Below, piece after piece: positions 1-5,377 of a stretch of DNA of 6,080 nt (positions within the stretch are counted from its first letter, which is position 1; the number at the start of each line of letters is the position of its first letter). Origin of the DNA: Halanaerobiales bacterium (GTDB taxonomy: Bacteria > Bacillota_F > Halanaerobiia > Halanaerobiales > DTU029); contig JADQBV010000044.1 in assembly GCA_016278415.1 (NCBI GenBank), positions 1 through 6,080 on the forward strand, written 5' to 3'. A program made the translations under genes and the position numbers. Below the pieces are notes generated by a model that was given only the letters and a program-made list of their open reading frames with translations, ran no database searches and was not told the origin of the DNA.

Positions 1-14
1 ATACAAGATAAATT

Positions 15-43
15 CTTTTGTGAGGAAAAACCTCCCACAAAAG
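15..43. other. Strong hairpin upstream of the met promoter, possible terminator remnant
   Basis: Bases 15-22 pair with 36-43 (8 bp), and 23-25 pair with 31-33 after a two-base bulge (34-35), around an AAAAA loop. No T-run follows on the plus strand, and on the minus strand the exit sequence is only AATTTA. It is therefore a poor intrinsic terminator in either direction. It may end an upstream gene outside the window. No coding sequence is visible in bases 1-71. Confidence 0.4.
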
Positions 44-71
44 CTTGACAGGAACCTGAAAGAAAAAATCC

Positions 72-100
72 TTGACAAATTGTAGCTCAAGTGTTATTCT
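72..100 (+). promoter_or_regulatory. Sigma-A-type promoter of the metNIQ operon
   Basis: A perfect -35 box TTGACA (72-77) lies 17 bases before TATTCT (95-100), which matches TATAAT at four of six positions. A TG at 92-93 one base before the -10 forms an extended -10 element. Transcription should start near base 107, giving a leader of about 245 bases that contains the whole riboswitch and its terminator. The position is what a SAM-controlled leader requires. Confidence 0.8.
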
Positions 101-165
101 TATAGAAAGTAATGAATATACATTAAACATACAGTTTTACTATGAAATAGAAAATTTAATAAAAG

Positions 166-267
166 TCATCAAGAGTGGTGGAGGGACTGGCCCTGTGAAA
201 CCCGGCAACCTACCCGTGAGGTAAGGTGCTAAATCCTACATTCCATAAAGGAGTGGGAGATGAGAGG
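166..267 (+). promoter_or_regulatory. SAM-I riboswitch (S-box leader) controlling metNIQ
   Basis: The conserved SAM-I core is readable: AGAGTGGTGGAGGGACTGGC (172-191), then GAAACCCGGCAACC (197-210), then GGTGCTAAATCC (225-236). P1 pairs 166-170 with 259-263. P3 pairs 209-214 with 220-226, with A223 bulged. P4 pairs 239-244 with 250-255 around an ATAAA loop and is extended by 234-236 with 256-258. The aptamer binds S-adenosylmethionine in the nascent RNA. The expression platform is explicit: TGAGAGG (261-267) is perfectly complementary to CCTCTCA (279-285). This 7-bp antiterminator uses three bases of the P1 3' strand and part of the terminator stem. SAM binding should stabilise P1, free the terminator and switch metNIQ off. 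P1 is only 5 continuous base pairs, which is short for the class. Confidence 0.97.
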
Positions 268-277
268 ACCCAATAAA

Positions 278-299
278 CCCTCTCAGGAGGGATTTTTTT
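278..299 (+). terminator. Riboswitch-controlled intrinsic terminator
   Basis: CCCTC (278-282) pairs with GAGGG (287-291) around a TCAG loop, followed by one A and a run of seven T (293-299). The left arm is shared with the antiterminator, so the two structures exclude each other. It lies 53 bases before metN and is predicted to stop transcription when SAM is bound upstream. Confidence 0.93.
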
Positions 300-351
300 A
301 TGTCTTAAAAATAAAAGTACTACTTTTGATATTGGAAGGTGGGTATTATAA

Positions 352-1386
352 ATGATTGAAATTAAAGGCCTAGTAAAGAAATACATAACTGGTCAAGGAA
401 TATTAACAGCCCTTGATAATGTTGATATTAGAGTTAATGAGGGAGAGATATTTGGAGTCATTGGACCAAGTGGTGCAGGAAAAAGCACTTTAATTAGAAC
501 TCTAAATTTACTTGAAAAACCTGATCAAGGAAGTATAGTAATAAATGGAAGGGATTTAACTAAACTATCTAAAAAACAATTAAGGGATAGTAGAAAGAAA
601 ATAGGAATGATATTTCAACATTTCAACTTACTTTCATCACGTACTGTTAGGGGTAATATATCTTTCCCATTAGAAATAGCCGGCATACCAAAGCAAGAAC
701 GCAATAAAAAGGTAGAGCGCTTAATAGAGTTAGTTGGATTAAGTGATAGAGCAGACCACTATCCTTCAGAACTTAGTGGAGGACAGAAACAGAGGGTTGG
801 TATTGCAAGGGCATTAACTAATGAACCAGAGGTATTATTGTCTGATGAGGCTACATCTTCCCTTGACCCTGAAAGTACTGAATCGGTGCTGGATCTGTTA
901 AGGAAAATTCGTAAAGAACTTAATTTAACAATTATTTTAATAACACATGAGATGGATGTTATCAAGCAGGTTTGTGATAGAGTTGCTGTAATGGAAAAAG
1001 GCAAGGTAATTGAGGAAGGCCGAGTTATTGATGTTTTTGTTAACCCGGAAAAGAATCTGACCAGGCGCTTCATTAGAACAGTAATAGATTATACTCTACC
1101 AGATGGTTTAGAGGATTTACAAAAGAAAGATAGATTAGTACGTGTTTCTTTTATGGGTGAATCCACCCATCATCCCTTAATATCATTGTTGGTTAGGAAG
1201 TATCAAGTAGATGCTAATATACTTTATGGAAGGATAGATGATATACAGGGAATACCTTTTGGGACTCTAATACTTGACTTAGATGGTGATGAGCAGTCTA
1301 TTGATGGTGGTATTAAATTTTTAAGAGATAAGGGTTTATCAGTGGAGGTGTTGACAGATGAGCGAAACTATAGCAATGTTAAGTAG
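352..1386 (+). CDS. metN: Methionine ABC transporter ATP-binding protein MetN
   Basis: This 344-residue protein is the cytoplasmic ATPase that drives MetI/MetQ-dependent methionine import. Visible motifs are Walker A GPSGAGKST (38-46), Q-loop Gln89, ABC signature LSGGQKQ (141-147), Walker B with Asp165-Glu166, D-loop SSLD (169-172) and switch His199. Residues about 262-337 form the C-terminal NIL domain (YGRIDDIQG at 292-300, then PFG). In E. coli MetN this domain binds methionine and inhibits transport when the internal pool is full, so the protein has a second feedback besides the riboswitch. Length matches the family (E. coli MetN is 343 residues). The start is set by GGAAGGTGG (334-342) nine bases upstream. 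The NIL domain and SAM-I leader make methionine far more likely than other substrates of this ABC family. The 3' end overlaps metI by 29 bases. Confidence 0.97.
   Translation: MIEIKGLVKKYITGQGILTALDNVDIRVNEGEIFGVIGPSGAGKSTLIRTLNLLEKPDQGSIVINGRDLTKLSKKQLRDSRKKIGMIFQHFNLLSSRTVRGNISFPLEIAGIPKQERNKKVERLIELVGLSDRADHYPSELSGGQKQRVGIARALTNEPEVLLSDEATSSLDPESTESVLDLLRKIRKELNLTIILITHEMDVIKQVCDRVAVMEKGKVIEEGRVIDVFVNPEKNLTRRFIRTVIDYTLPDGLEDLQKKDRLVRVSFMGESTHHPLISLLVRKYQVDANILYGRIDDIQGIPFGTLILDLDGDEQSIDGGIKFLRDKGLSVEVLTDERNYSNVK
1344..1350 (+). promoter_or_regulatory. Ribosome binding site of metI, inside metN
   Basis: GGAGGTG lies seven bases before the ATG at 1358 and is embedded in the last metN codons. 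It decides the metI start in favour of 1358 over the in-frame ATG at 1376, which has no comparable site. It fixes the 29-base overlap with metN. Confidence 0.8.
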
Positions 1387-2029
1387 ATATAATCAATTAA
1401 TCTGGAATGGTACACTGGAAACATTATATATGGTTGGAATTTCTCTTTCGATTGCAGTTTTGTTTGGTGTACCATTAGGTGTGCTTACTGCTATAACCAG
1501 GGATGGTCATATACTACCAAATAAATTTATTAATAAGATACTAAACAGTATTATCAATATTGGGCGTTCTATTCCTTTTATTATACTTATGGTAGCAATT
1601 ATTCCCCTTACAAGAATGTTAGCCGGTACTTCTATAGGTACAACTGCAGCGATAGTCCCCTTAGCAGTGGCTGCTATTCCTTTTGTAGGTAGAATTGTAG
1701 ATAATGCCTTATTAGAAATTGAACCAGGGGTAATAGAGGCTGCTCGTTCTATGGGAGCAACTCCCCTACAAATTATCTTTAAAGTCTTACTTAGTGAGTC
1801 CCTTCCAGGATTAATACTAGGTATTACATTGACTTCCATCAATCTTATTGGTTATTCTGCCATGGCCGGTGCAATTGGAGGGGGTGGTTTAGGAGATATA
1901 GCAATACGCTATGGATACCAGAGGTTTAAAATGGGTATCATGATTGAAACAGTTATTATATTAGTAGTCCTTGTACAATTGATACAGTGGTTAGGAAATA
2001 AATTGGCACGACAATTTGATCATAGATAG
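1358..2029 (+). CDS. metI: Methionine ABC transporter permease MetI
   Basis: This 223-residue integral membrane protein forms, as a dimer, the methionine channel bound to MetN. Hydrophobic segments lie at about 22-46, 65-88, 93-114, 148-170 and 194-213, the five-helix topology of the MetI family. The EAA coupling loop that docks onto the ATPase is EAARSMGATPLQ (127-138). After it come the conserved GYSAMAGAIGGGGLGD (165-180) and the typical IRYGYQRF (183-190). Length is close to E. coli MetI (217 residues). It overlaps the end of metN in another frame, which suggests translational coupling and balanced subunit supply. No terminator is seen behind it, so metQ is probably on the same transcript. 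Nothing is missing or truncated. Confidence 0.96.
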   Translation: MSETIAMLSRYNQLIWNGTLETLYMVGISLSIAVLFGVPLGVLTAITRDGHILPNKFINKILNSIINIGRSIPFIILMVAIIPLTRMLAGTSIGTTAAIVPLAVAAIPFVGRIVDNALLEIEPGVIEAARSMGATPLQIIFKVLLSESLPGLILGITLTSINLIGYSAMAGAIGGGGLGDIAIRYGYQRFKMGIMIETVIILVVLVQLIQWLGNKLARQFDHR

Positions 2030-2183
2030 AAGCTTTAGTATTACTCTTGCATTTAGAAAATAAGAAGGCATTGGATTGAAGCTATATTTAATTCAAGGGA
2101 GTAAATACTATGATTTATAAATATACTTAAGTATGTGTAGGTTGTAAGTAAAAACATAAAAATATAAATTAGGAGATGATAAT
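2030..2183 (+). other. metI-metQ intergenic spacer with a 12-base palindrome
   Basis: This 154-base AT-rich gap is long for the inside of a transporter operon. It contains the perfect palindrome ATACTTAAGTAT (2123-2134) and a weak stem of 2076-2080 with 2092-2096. I see no terminator and no convincing promoter. One reading is a site for RNA processing or differential expression, since binding proteins are usually made in excess over their permease, but nothing in the sequence proves this. Confidence 0.4.
2171..2175 (+). promoter_or_regulatory. Ribosome binding site fixing the GTG start of metQ
   Basis: AGGAG lies eight bases before GTG (2184-2186). The overlapping ATG at 2182 is followed directly by TGA and cannot be a start, so the gene must begin with GTG. 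The residues that follow (Lys-Lys, then a hydrophobic run) confirm a signal peptide beginning here. Confidence 0.75.
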
Positions 2184-2975
2184 GTGAAAAAATTAATTGT
2201 ATTGTTATTAGTAGTAAGTGTTTTGTCTATAGGTAGTCTTGGTGTATTGGCAGCAGATAGAGTTATTAAGGTAGGGGCTACCCCTGTTCCTCATTCTGAG
2301 ATATTGGAATTTATCAAACCAATTTTGGCAGACAAAGGTATTGAGTTAGAAATCGTAGAATTTACTGATTATGTAACACCGAACCTAGCATTGGACGAAG
2401 GAAGTATAGATGCGAATTTCTTTCAGCACCTTCCTTATCTAGATAGTTTTAATAAAAATCGTGGTCTAGACTTAGTATCAATTGCAAAAATACATGTTGA
2501 ACCATTTGGCTTATATTCAGAAAAAATAAAGTCTATTGATGAATTAAATGATGGTGCTGTTATTGCTGTACCTAATGATCCTTCTAATGAAGGTAGAGCA
2601 TTGCTATTATTAGAAAGCAAGGGTTATATAGAATTAGATGCAGAGAATGAATTAGAAGCGACTCCATTTGATATCTCATCAAATCCAAAGGGCTTAAAAT
2701 TTGAAGAATTAGAAGCAGCACAGTTACCAAGGGTTTTACCTGATGTAACAGCAGCATTTATAAATACAAATTATGCATTGGAAGCAGGATTAAACCCATT
2801 GGAAGATGCCTTGATTATTGAAGGTAGTGAATCACCATATGCTAATATATTGGTAGTAAGACAGGAAGATCAAAATAATGAATTATTACAAATATTAGTT
2901 GAGGTAATGACTAGTGATGATGTAAGAGAGTTTATACTGGAAGAGTATCAGGGAGCCGTTGTACCTGTATTTTAA
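2184..2975 (+). CDS. metQ: Methionine-binding protein MetQ (NlpA family), with a non-lipoprotein signal peptide
   Basis: This 263-residue protein is the extracytoplasmic receptor that delivers methionine to MetNI. Family motifs are clear: VGATPVPH (30-37), DYVTPN (62-67), DANFFQHLPYL (76-86), IHVEPFGLYS (103-112), PNDPSNEGRALLLL (130-143), NTNYALEAGL (194-203) and SPYAN (217-221). The start is GTG. Residues 1-23 form a signal peptide (KK, a hydrophobic core, then V-L-A) with likely signal peptidase I cleavage after Ala23. MetQ/NlpA proteins are normally lipoproteins with a cysteine at the cleavage site; this one has no cysteine anywhere. It should therefore be a soluble periplasmic protein in a two-membrane cell, or be retained some other way. 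D-methionine or related ligands cannot be excluded, but the riboswitch supports methionine. It is the last gene of the operon. Confidence 0.95.
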   Translation: MKKLIVLLLVVSVLSIGSLGVLAADRVIKVGATPVPHSEILEFIKPILADKGIELEIVEFTDYVTPNLALDEGSIDANFFQHLPYLDSFNKNRGLDLVSIAKIHVEPFGLYSEKIKSIDELNDGAVIAVPNDPSNEGRALLLLESKGYIELDAENELEATPFDISSNPKGLKFEELEAAQLPRVLPDVTAAFINTNYALEAGLNPLEDALIIEGSESPYANILVVRQEDQNNELLQILVEVMTSDDVREFILEEYQGAVVPVF

Positions 2976-3019
2976 TTGGTTAAACATAATCTAATAGTAA
3001 TGAATAAAGATAAATAAAA

Positions 3020-3054
3020 AGATGGCCAGGGTTTAATTTGCTGGTCATTTTTTT
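3020..3054 (+). terminator. Intrinsic terminator of metNIQ
   Basis: ATGGCCAG (3022-3029) pairs with CTGGTCAT (3041-3048), including one G-T wobble, around an 11-base loop. A run of seven T follows (3048-3054) and A-rich sequence precedes the stem. It sits 45 bases after the metQ stop and should end the operon. Confidence 0.92.
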
Positions 3055-3138
3055 GTAATTAATAAGCACGGAATAGTGTAAATTTTAGATATATTATATG
3101 GTAAGCTTCATAAAAATACTAATTTTATGTAAATTTAC

Positions 3139-3167
3139 TTGAAAATATTACTATAAAATTATATAAT
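3139..3167 (+). promoter_or_regulatory. Near-consensus promoter of the downstream three-gene operon
   Basis: TTGAAA (3139-3144) and a perfect TATAAT (3162-3167) are separated by 17 bases, and the surroundings are AT-rich. Transcription should start near 3174. The -10 box lies inside the perfect palindrome AAAATTATATAATTTT (3155-3170), which could be an operator or a product of base composition. In such AT-rich DNA chance matches are common, but spacing and box quality are both good. Confidence 0.65.
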
Positions 3168-3311
3168 TTTCTACAGGACTAATAATAAAATAAGAAAAGG
3201 ATAGAACAAACAAAATTAAGAATATAATATTATTATTAATTAAGATGTATCTTAAAATATTAAAATATATTATCATCTACTAATAAATATAGCAAAAAAG
3301 GATGGGATATT

Positions 3312-4277
3312 ATGCAGATAGGTATACCAAAGTCTCTTTTATATTATTATTATTATCCATTTTGGAAGAAACTTTTTAAAACACTGGATGTAGAAATAGT
3401 TTTATCAGACTCTACATACACTGAACTGCTAAACAGGGGTGTTAAGGAGTCAATATCAGAGATATGTGTACCTATGAAAATATACATTGGACAGGTTCTG
3501 GACTTGCTAGAAAAGGGTGTTGACAAAATATATATTCCCCGATTCGTTAGTACTAGAGAGGGTGTAACATTTTGTCCTAAGTTTCTTGGTTTACCTGATA
3601 TGATAAAGCATTCATTAAATGGGTTTGATGGTAAAATACTTACACATCATATTAGATCAAAGACAGATGATATATCTAATTATGAAAACTACACTTCATT
3701 TAAGGAGATATTTGATGTTTCAGAGTTGGAATTAAAAGAAGCCTTACAAATTGCGCAAAAAGAATGGACTAAATTCAGGGACTTACAAAAAAAGGCTTAT
3801 AAGACTGAAGACTTACTTGAAGGAACAATGGTGAAGAGAAGTGATGGTGGTCTTAATATCGCTTTATTGGGATATGTATATAATATGTATGATAAATATA
3901 TAAGTATGGATTTGATAAATCGTCTAGAGGAAATGGGTGTCAGGGTTACTACATTTGAAATGGTAGATGATCTAGTAATTGAAGATTATGTAAACGGGAT
4001 GGAGAAGCCTATGTTTTGGGAGTTTACAAACAAATTATTAGCAGTAGGAAATCACTTTATGAATTCAGAAGATATAGATGGAATTATCCATATAACGGCT
4101 TTTGGTTGTGGACCCGATTCAATACTAGGACCATTTTTAGAGATTGATGCAGATGAAGTCAATAAACCATTTATGACTTTAAGGATAGATGAACAGACTG
4201 GTGAAAGTCATTTACTGACAAGGATTGAGGCTTTTATAGATCTTCTTAAATTAAGCAAAAGGCGTGAAATAATATGA
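3312..4277 (+). CDS. CoA-dehydratase-activase-associated protein, DUF2229-like (three-cysteine subunit A)
   Basis: I recognise this 321-residue protein as a standalone form of the DUF2229/COG3580-type family, found beside or fused to 2-hydroxyacyl-CoA dehydratase activases. The biochemical role is not established. Family-like features are the N-terminal IGIPKSLLYYYYYPFW (3-18), SEICVPMK (49-56), TFCPKFLGLPD (86-96), and a C-terminal block with HITAFGCGPDS (260-270), RIDEQTGE (291-298) and LTRIEAF (302-308). There are exactly three cysteines: Cys52, Cys88 and Cys266. Three cysteines per subunit is the number that holds the [4Fe-4S] cluster in 2-hydroxyacyl-CoA dehydratase subunits, so a cluster is plausible (inference). 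There is no signal peptide or membrane segment, so it should be cytoplasmic. AGGATGG (3299-3305) precedes the ATG. The stop overlaps the next start by 4 bases (ATGA), implying coupled translation with its paralogue. Confidence 0.8.
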   Translation: MQIGIPKSLLYYYYYPFWKKLFKTLDVEIVLSDSTYTELLNRGVKESISEICVPMKIYIGQVLDLLEKGVDKIYIPRFVSTREGVTFCPKFLGLPDMIKHSLNGFDGKILTHHIRSKTDDISNYENYTSFKEIFDVSELELKEALQIAQKEWTKFRDLQKKAYKTEDLLEGTMVKRSDGGLNIALLGYVYNMYDKYISMDLINRLEEMGVRVTTFEMVDDLVIEDYVNGMEKPMFWEFTNKLLAVGNHFMNSEDIDGIIHITAFGCGPDSILGPFLEIDADEVNKPFMTLRIDEQTGESHLLTRIEAFIDLLKLSKRREII

Positions 4278-5377
4278 GAATATCCTTTCCCTATATGGGG
4301 ACTACCATAATATATGCTAAGCTATTTGAGTTGTTAGGACATGAAGTAATCATGCCAAATAGGCCTACAAAAAAAACCATAGATCTAGGAGTAAAGTATA
4401 GTCCTGAATTTGCCTGTTATCCCTTTAAGGTAATAATGGGCACCTATCTTGAAACTATAGAAAAGGGTGTAGATACAATTGTAAGTAGTGGAGGTCATGG
4501 GCCATGTCGTGCTGGATATTATGGGCAATTACATGAAAAAATATTATCTAGCTTGGGACATGATCTTGAATTTATAATATTTGATGAGCCGAAAAGGAAT
4601 ATTAAAAGGTTTATAGGTCAGATTCGTAAACTAAAAGGTCAAAGTTCCTGGTTTAGCGTTATTAAGATAATACGTGTTGTTTACAAAATGGCAAAATCTA
4701 TTGATAAGGTAGAAAAAATAGTTAATAGAAAACGGGCTTATATTAGTAATAAGGCAAGCGTTAATAAAGCCTGGAAGAATATTCTAGAAGACTATGCAAT
4801 GATAAAAAGTAGTAAAGATATCGAAAAAGTTGAAAAAAAAGCAATAAAAAAAATAGATGAATATGATTATAAAATACCCAGTAAAGAAGAGCGAATTAAG
4901 ATAGGAATTGTTGGAGAAATATATGTTGTTATGGAGCCATCTGTAAATAACAATATAGAAGAGATTCTTAATACATATGGAGCAGAAGTTGAGCGCTCAC
5001 AGTACTTATCACAATACATAGATGAGACATTAATTCCTTTTGCTGGTAAAAAGGCAGAGGAGATATTTAAAAAGGCTGAGAACTATATAGAAATAGTAAT
5101 TGGTGGACACGCCAAACAGTCCGTTGGTCATATTATTGATTATAAGGAAAAAGGTTTTGATGGAGTAATACACTTAAAACCCTTCGGTTGTTTACCGGAG
5201 ATTATCACTCAGAGTATGCTTGATAAATTATCAGAGGACTTTGATATACCTATATTGTCTTTGTCTATAGATGAACAAACAGCCCAGGCAAATATGATGA
5301 CAAGGATAGAGGCTTTTCTAGATTTTATAAAATATCATAAATCGACAGATGGAGAAAGGAAGATAGTTAATGAATGA
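4274..5377 (+). CDS. CoA-dehydratase-related protein, COG3581-like (three-cysteine subunit B)
   Basis: This 367-residue cytoplasmic protein belongs to the same superfamily as the preceding gene product. Its C-terminal block lines up with it: HLKPFGCLPE (300-309), SIDEQTAQ (331-338), MTRIEAFLDF (342-351). The N-terminal half has EFACYPFK (45-52) and the distinctive SSGGHGPCRAGYYGQ (71-85). Its only cysteines are Cys48, Cys78 and Cys306, matching those of subunit A in order. VIGGHAKQ (275-282) may be part of a ligand-binding loop. A long lysine-rich, probably helical segment (about 107-206) separates the halves and is longer than in subunit A. It starts within the stop of the upstream gene with only a weak AAAAGG site (4257-4262), so coupling is likely; its end overlaps the activase gene by 8 bases. 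The most economical model is a heterodimer with subunit A carrying iron-sulfur clusters and reduced by the downstream ATPase. The substrate cannot be named. Confidence 0.78.
   Translation: MRISFPYMGTTIIYAKLFELLGHEVIMPNRPTKKTIDLGVKYSPEFACYPFKVIMGTYLETIEKGVDTIVSSGGHGPCRAGYYGQLHEKILSSLGHDLEFIIFDEPKRNIKRFIGQIRKLKGQSSWFSVIKIIRVVYKMAKSIDKVEKIVNRKRAYISNKASVNKAWKNILEDYAMIKSSKDIEKVEKKAIKKIDEYDYKIPSKEERIKIGIVGEIYVVMEPSVNNNIEEILNTYGAEVERSQYLSQYIDETLIPFAGKKAEEIFKKAENYIEIVIGGHAKQSVGHIIDYKEKGFDGVIHLKPFGCLPEIITQSMLDKLSEDFDIPILSLSIDEQTAQANMMTRIEAFLDFIKYHKSTDGERKIVNE

Larger units (their letters stand above)
2976..3311 (+). other. Intergenic region separating the met operon from the activase-type operon
   Basis: These 336 very AT-rich bases contain no credible gene on either strand. 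They hold the metQ terminator (3020-3054), the downstream promoter (3139-3167) with a 16-base palindrome over its -10 (3155-3170), and an untranslated leader of about 138 bases. The leader contains the short inverted repeat TAAGAT-GT-ATCTTA (3241-3254). I recognise no known riboswitch or T-box motif in it. Confidence 0.7.

Noticed and set aside
45..50. A second TTGACA upstream of the met promoter
   Set aside because: No -10-like sequence exists 16-18 bases downstream; the copy at 72-77 has a proper extended -10.
759..1073. Minus-strand open frame of 104 codons inside metN
   Set aside because: It lies opposite a strongly motif-supported gene, has a serine-rich, low-complexity translation and no recognisable domain.
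1507..1842. Minus-strand open frame of 111 codons inside metI
   Set aside because: It is the mirror of a hydrophobic permease gene and has no domain or independent support.
2110..2130. Six-codon mini-ORF (ATG to TAA) before metQ with AAGGGAG upstream
   Set aside because: It is too short to judge, has no attenuator-like codon content and no terminator next to it; chance is likely in AT-rich DNA.
2142..2168. Possible separate metQ promoter, TTGTAA and TATAAA
   Set aside because: The spacer is only 15 bases, and the start would fall at about 2175, inside the metQ ribosome binding site.
2435..2620. Minus-strand open frame of 61 codons inside metQ
   Set aside because: It is contained in a conserved coding region and its translation resembles no known family.
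3241..3254. Inverted repeat TAAGAT-GT-ATCTTA as terminator or operator
   Set aside because: The stem is weak and AT-rich, no T-run follows and no known operator consensus matches.
3342..3356. Five tandem TAT codons (Tyr11-15), a possible slippage or phase-variation tract
   Set aside because: A tyrosine run after LL is, from memory, typical of this protein family near the N-terminus, and five trinucleotide units are short for a contingency locus; in-frame changes would not switch the gene off.
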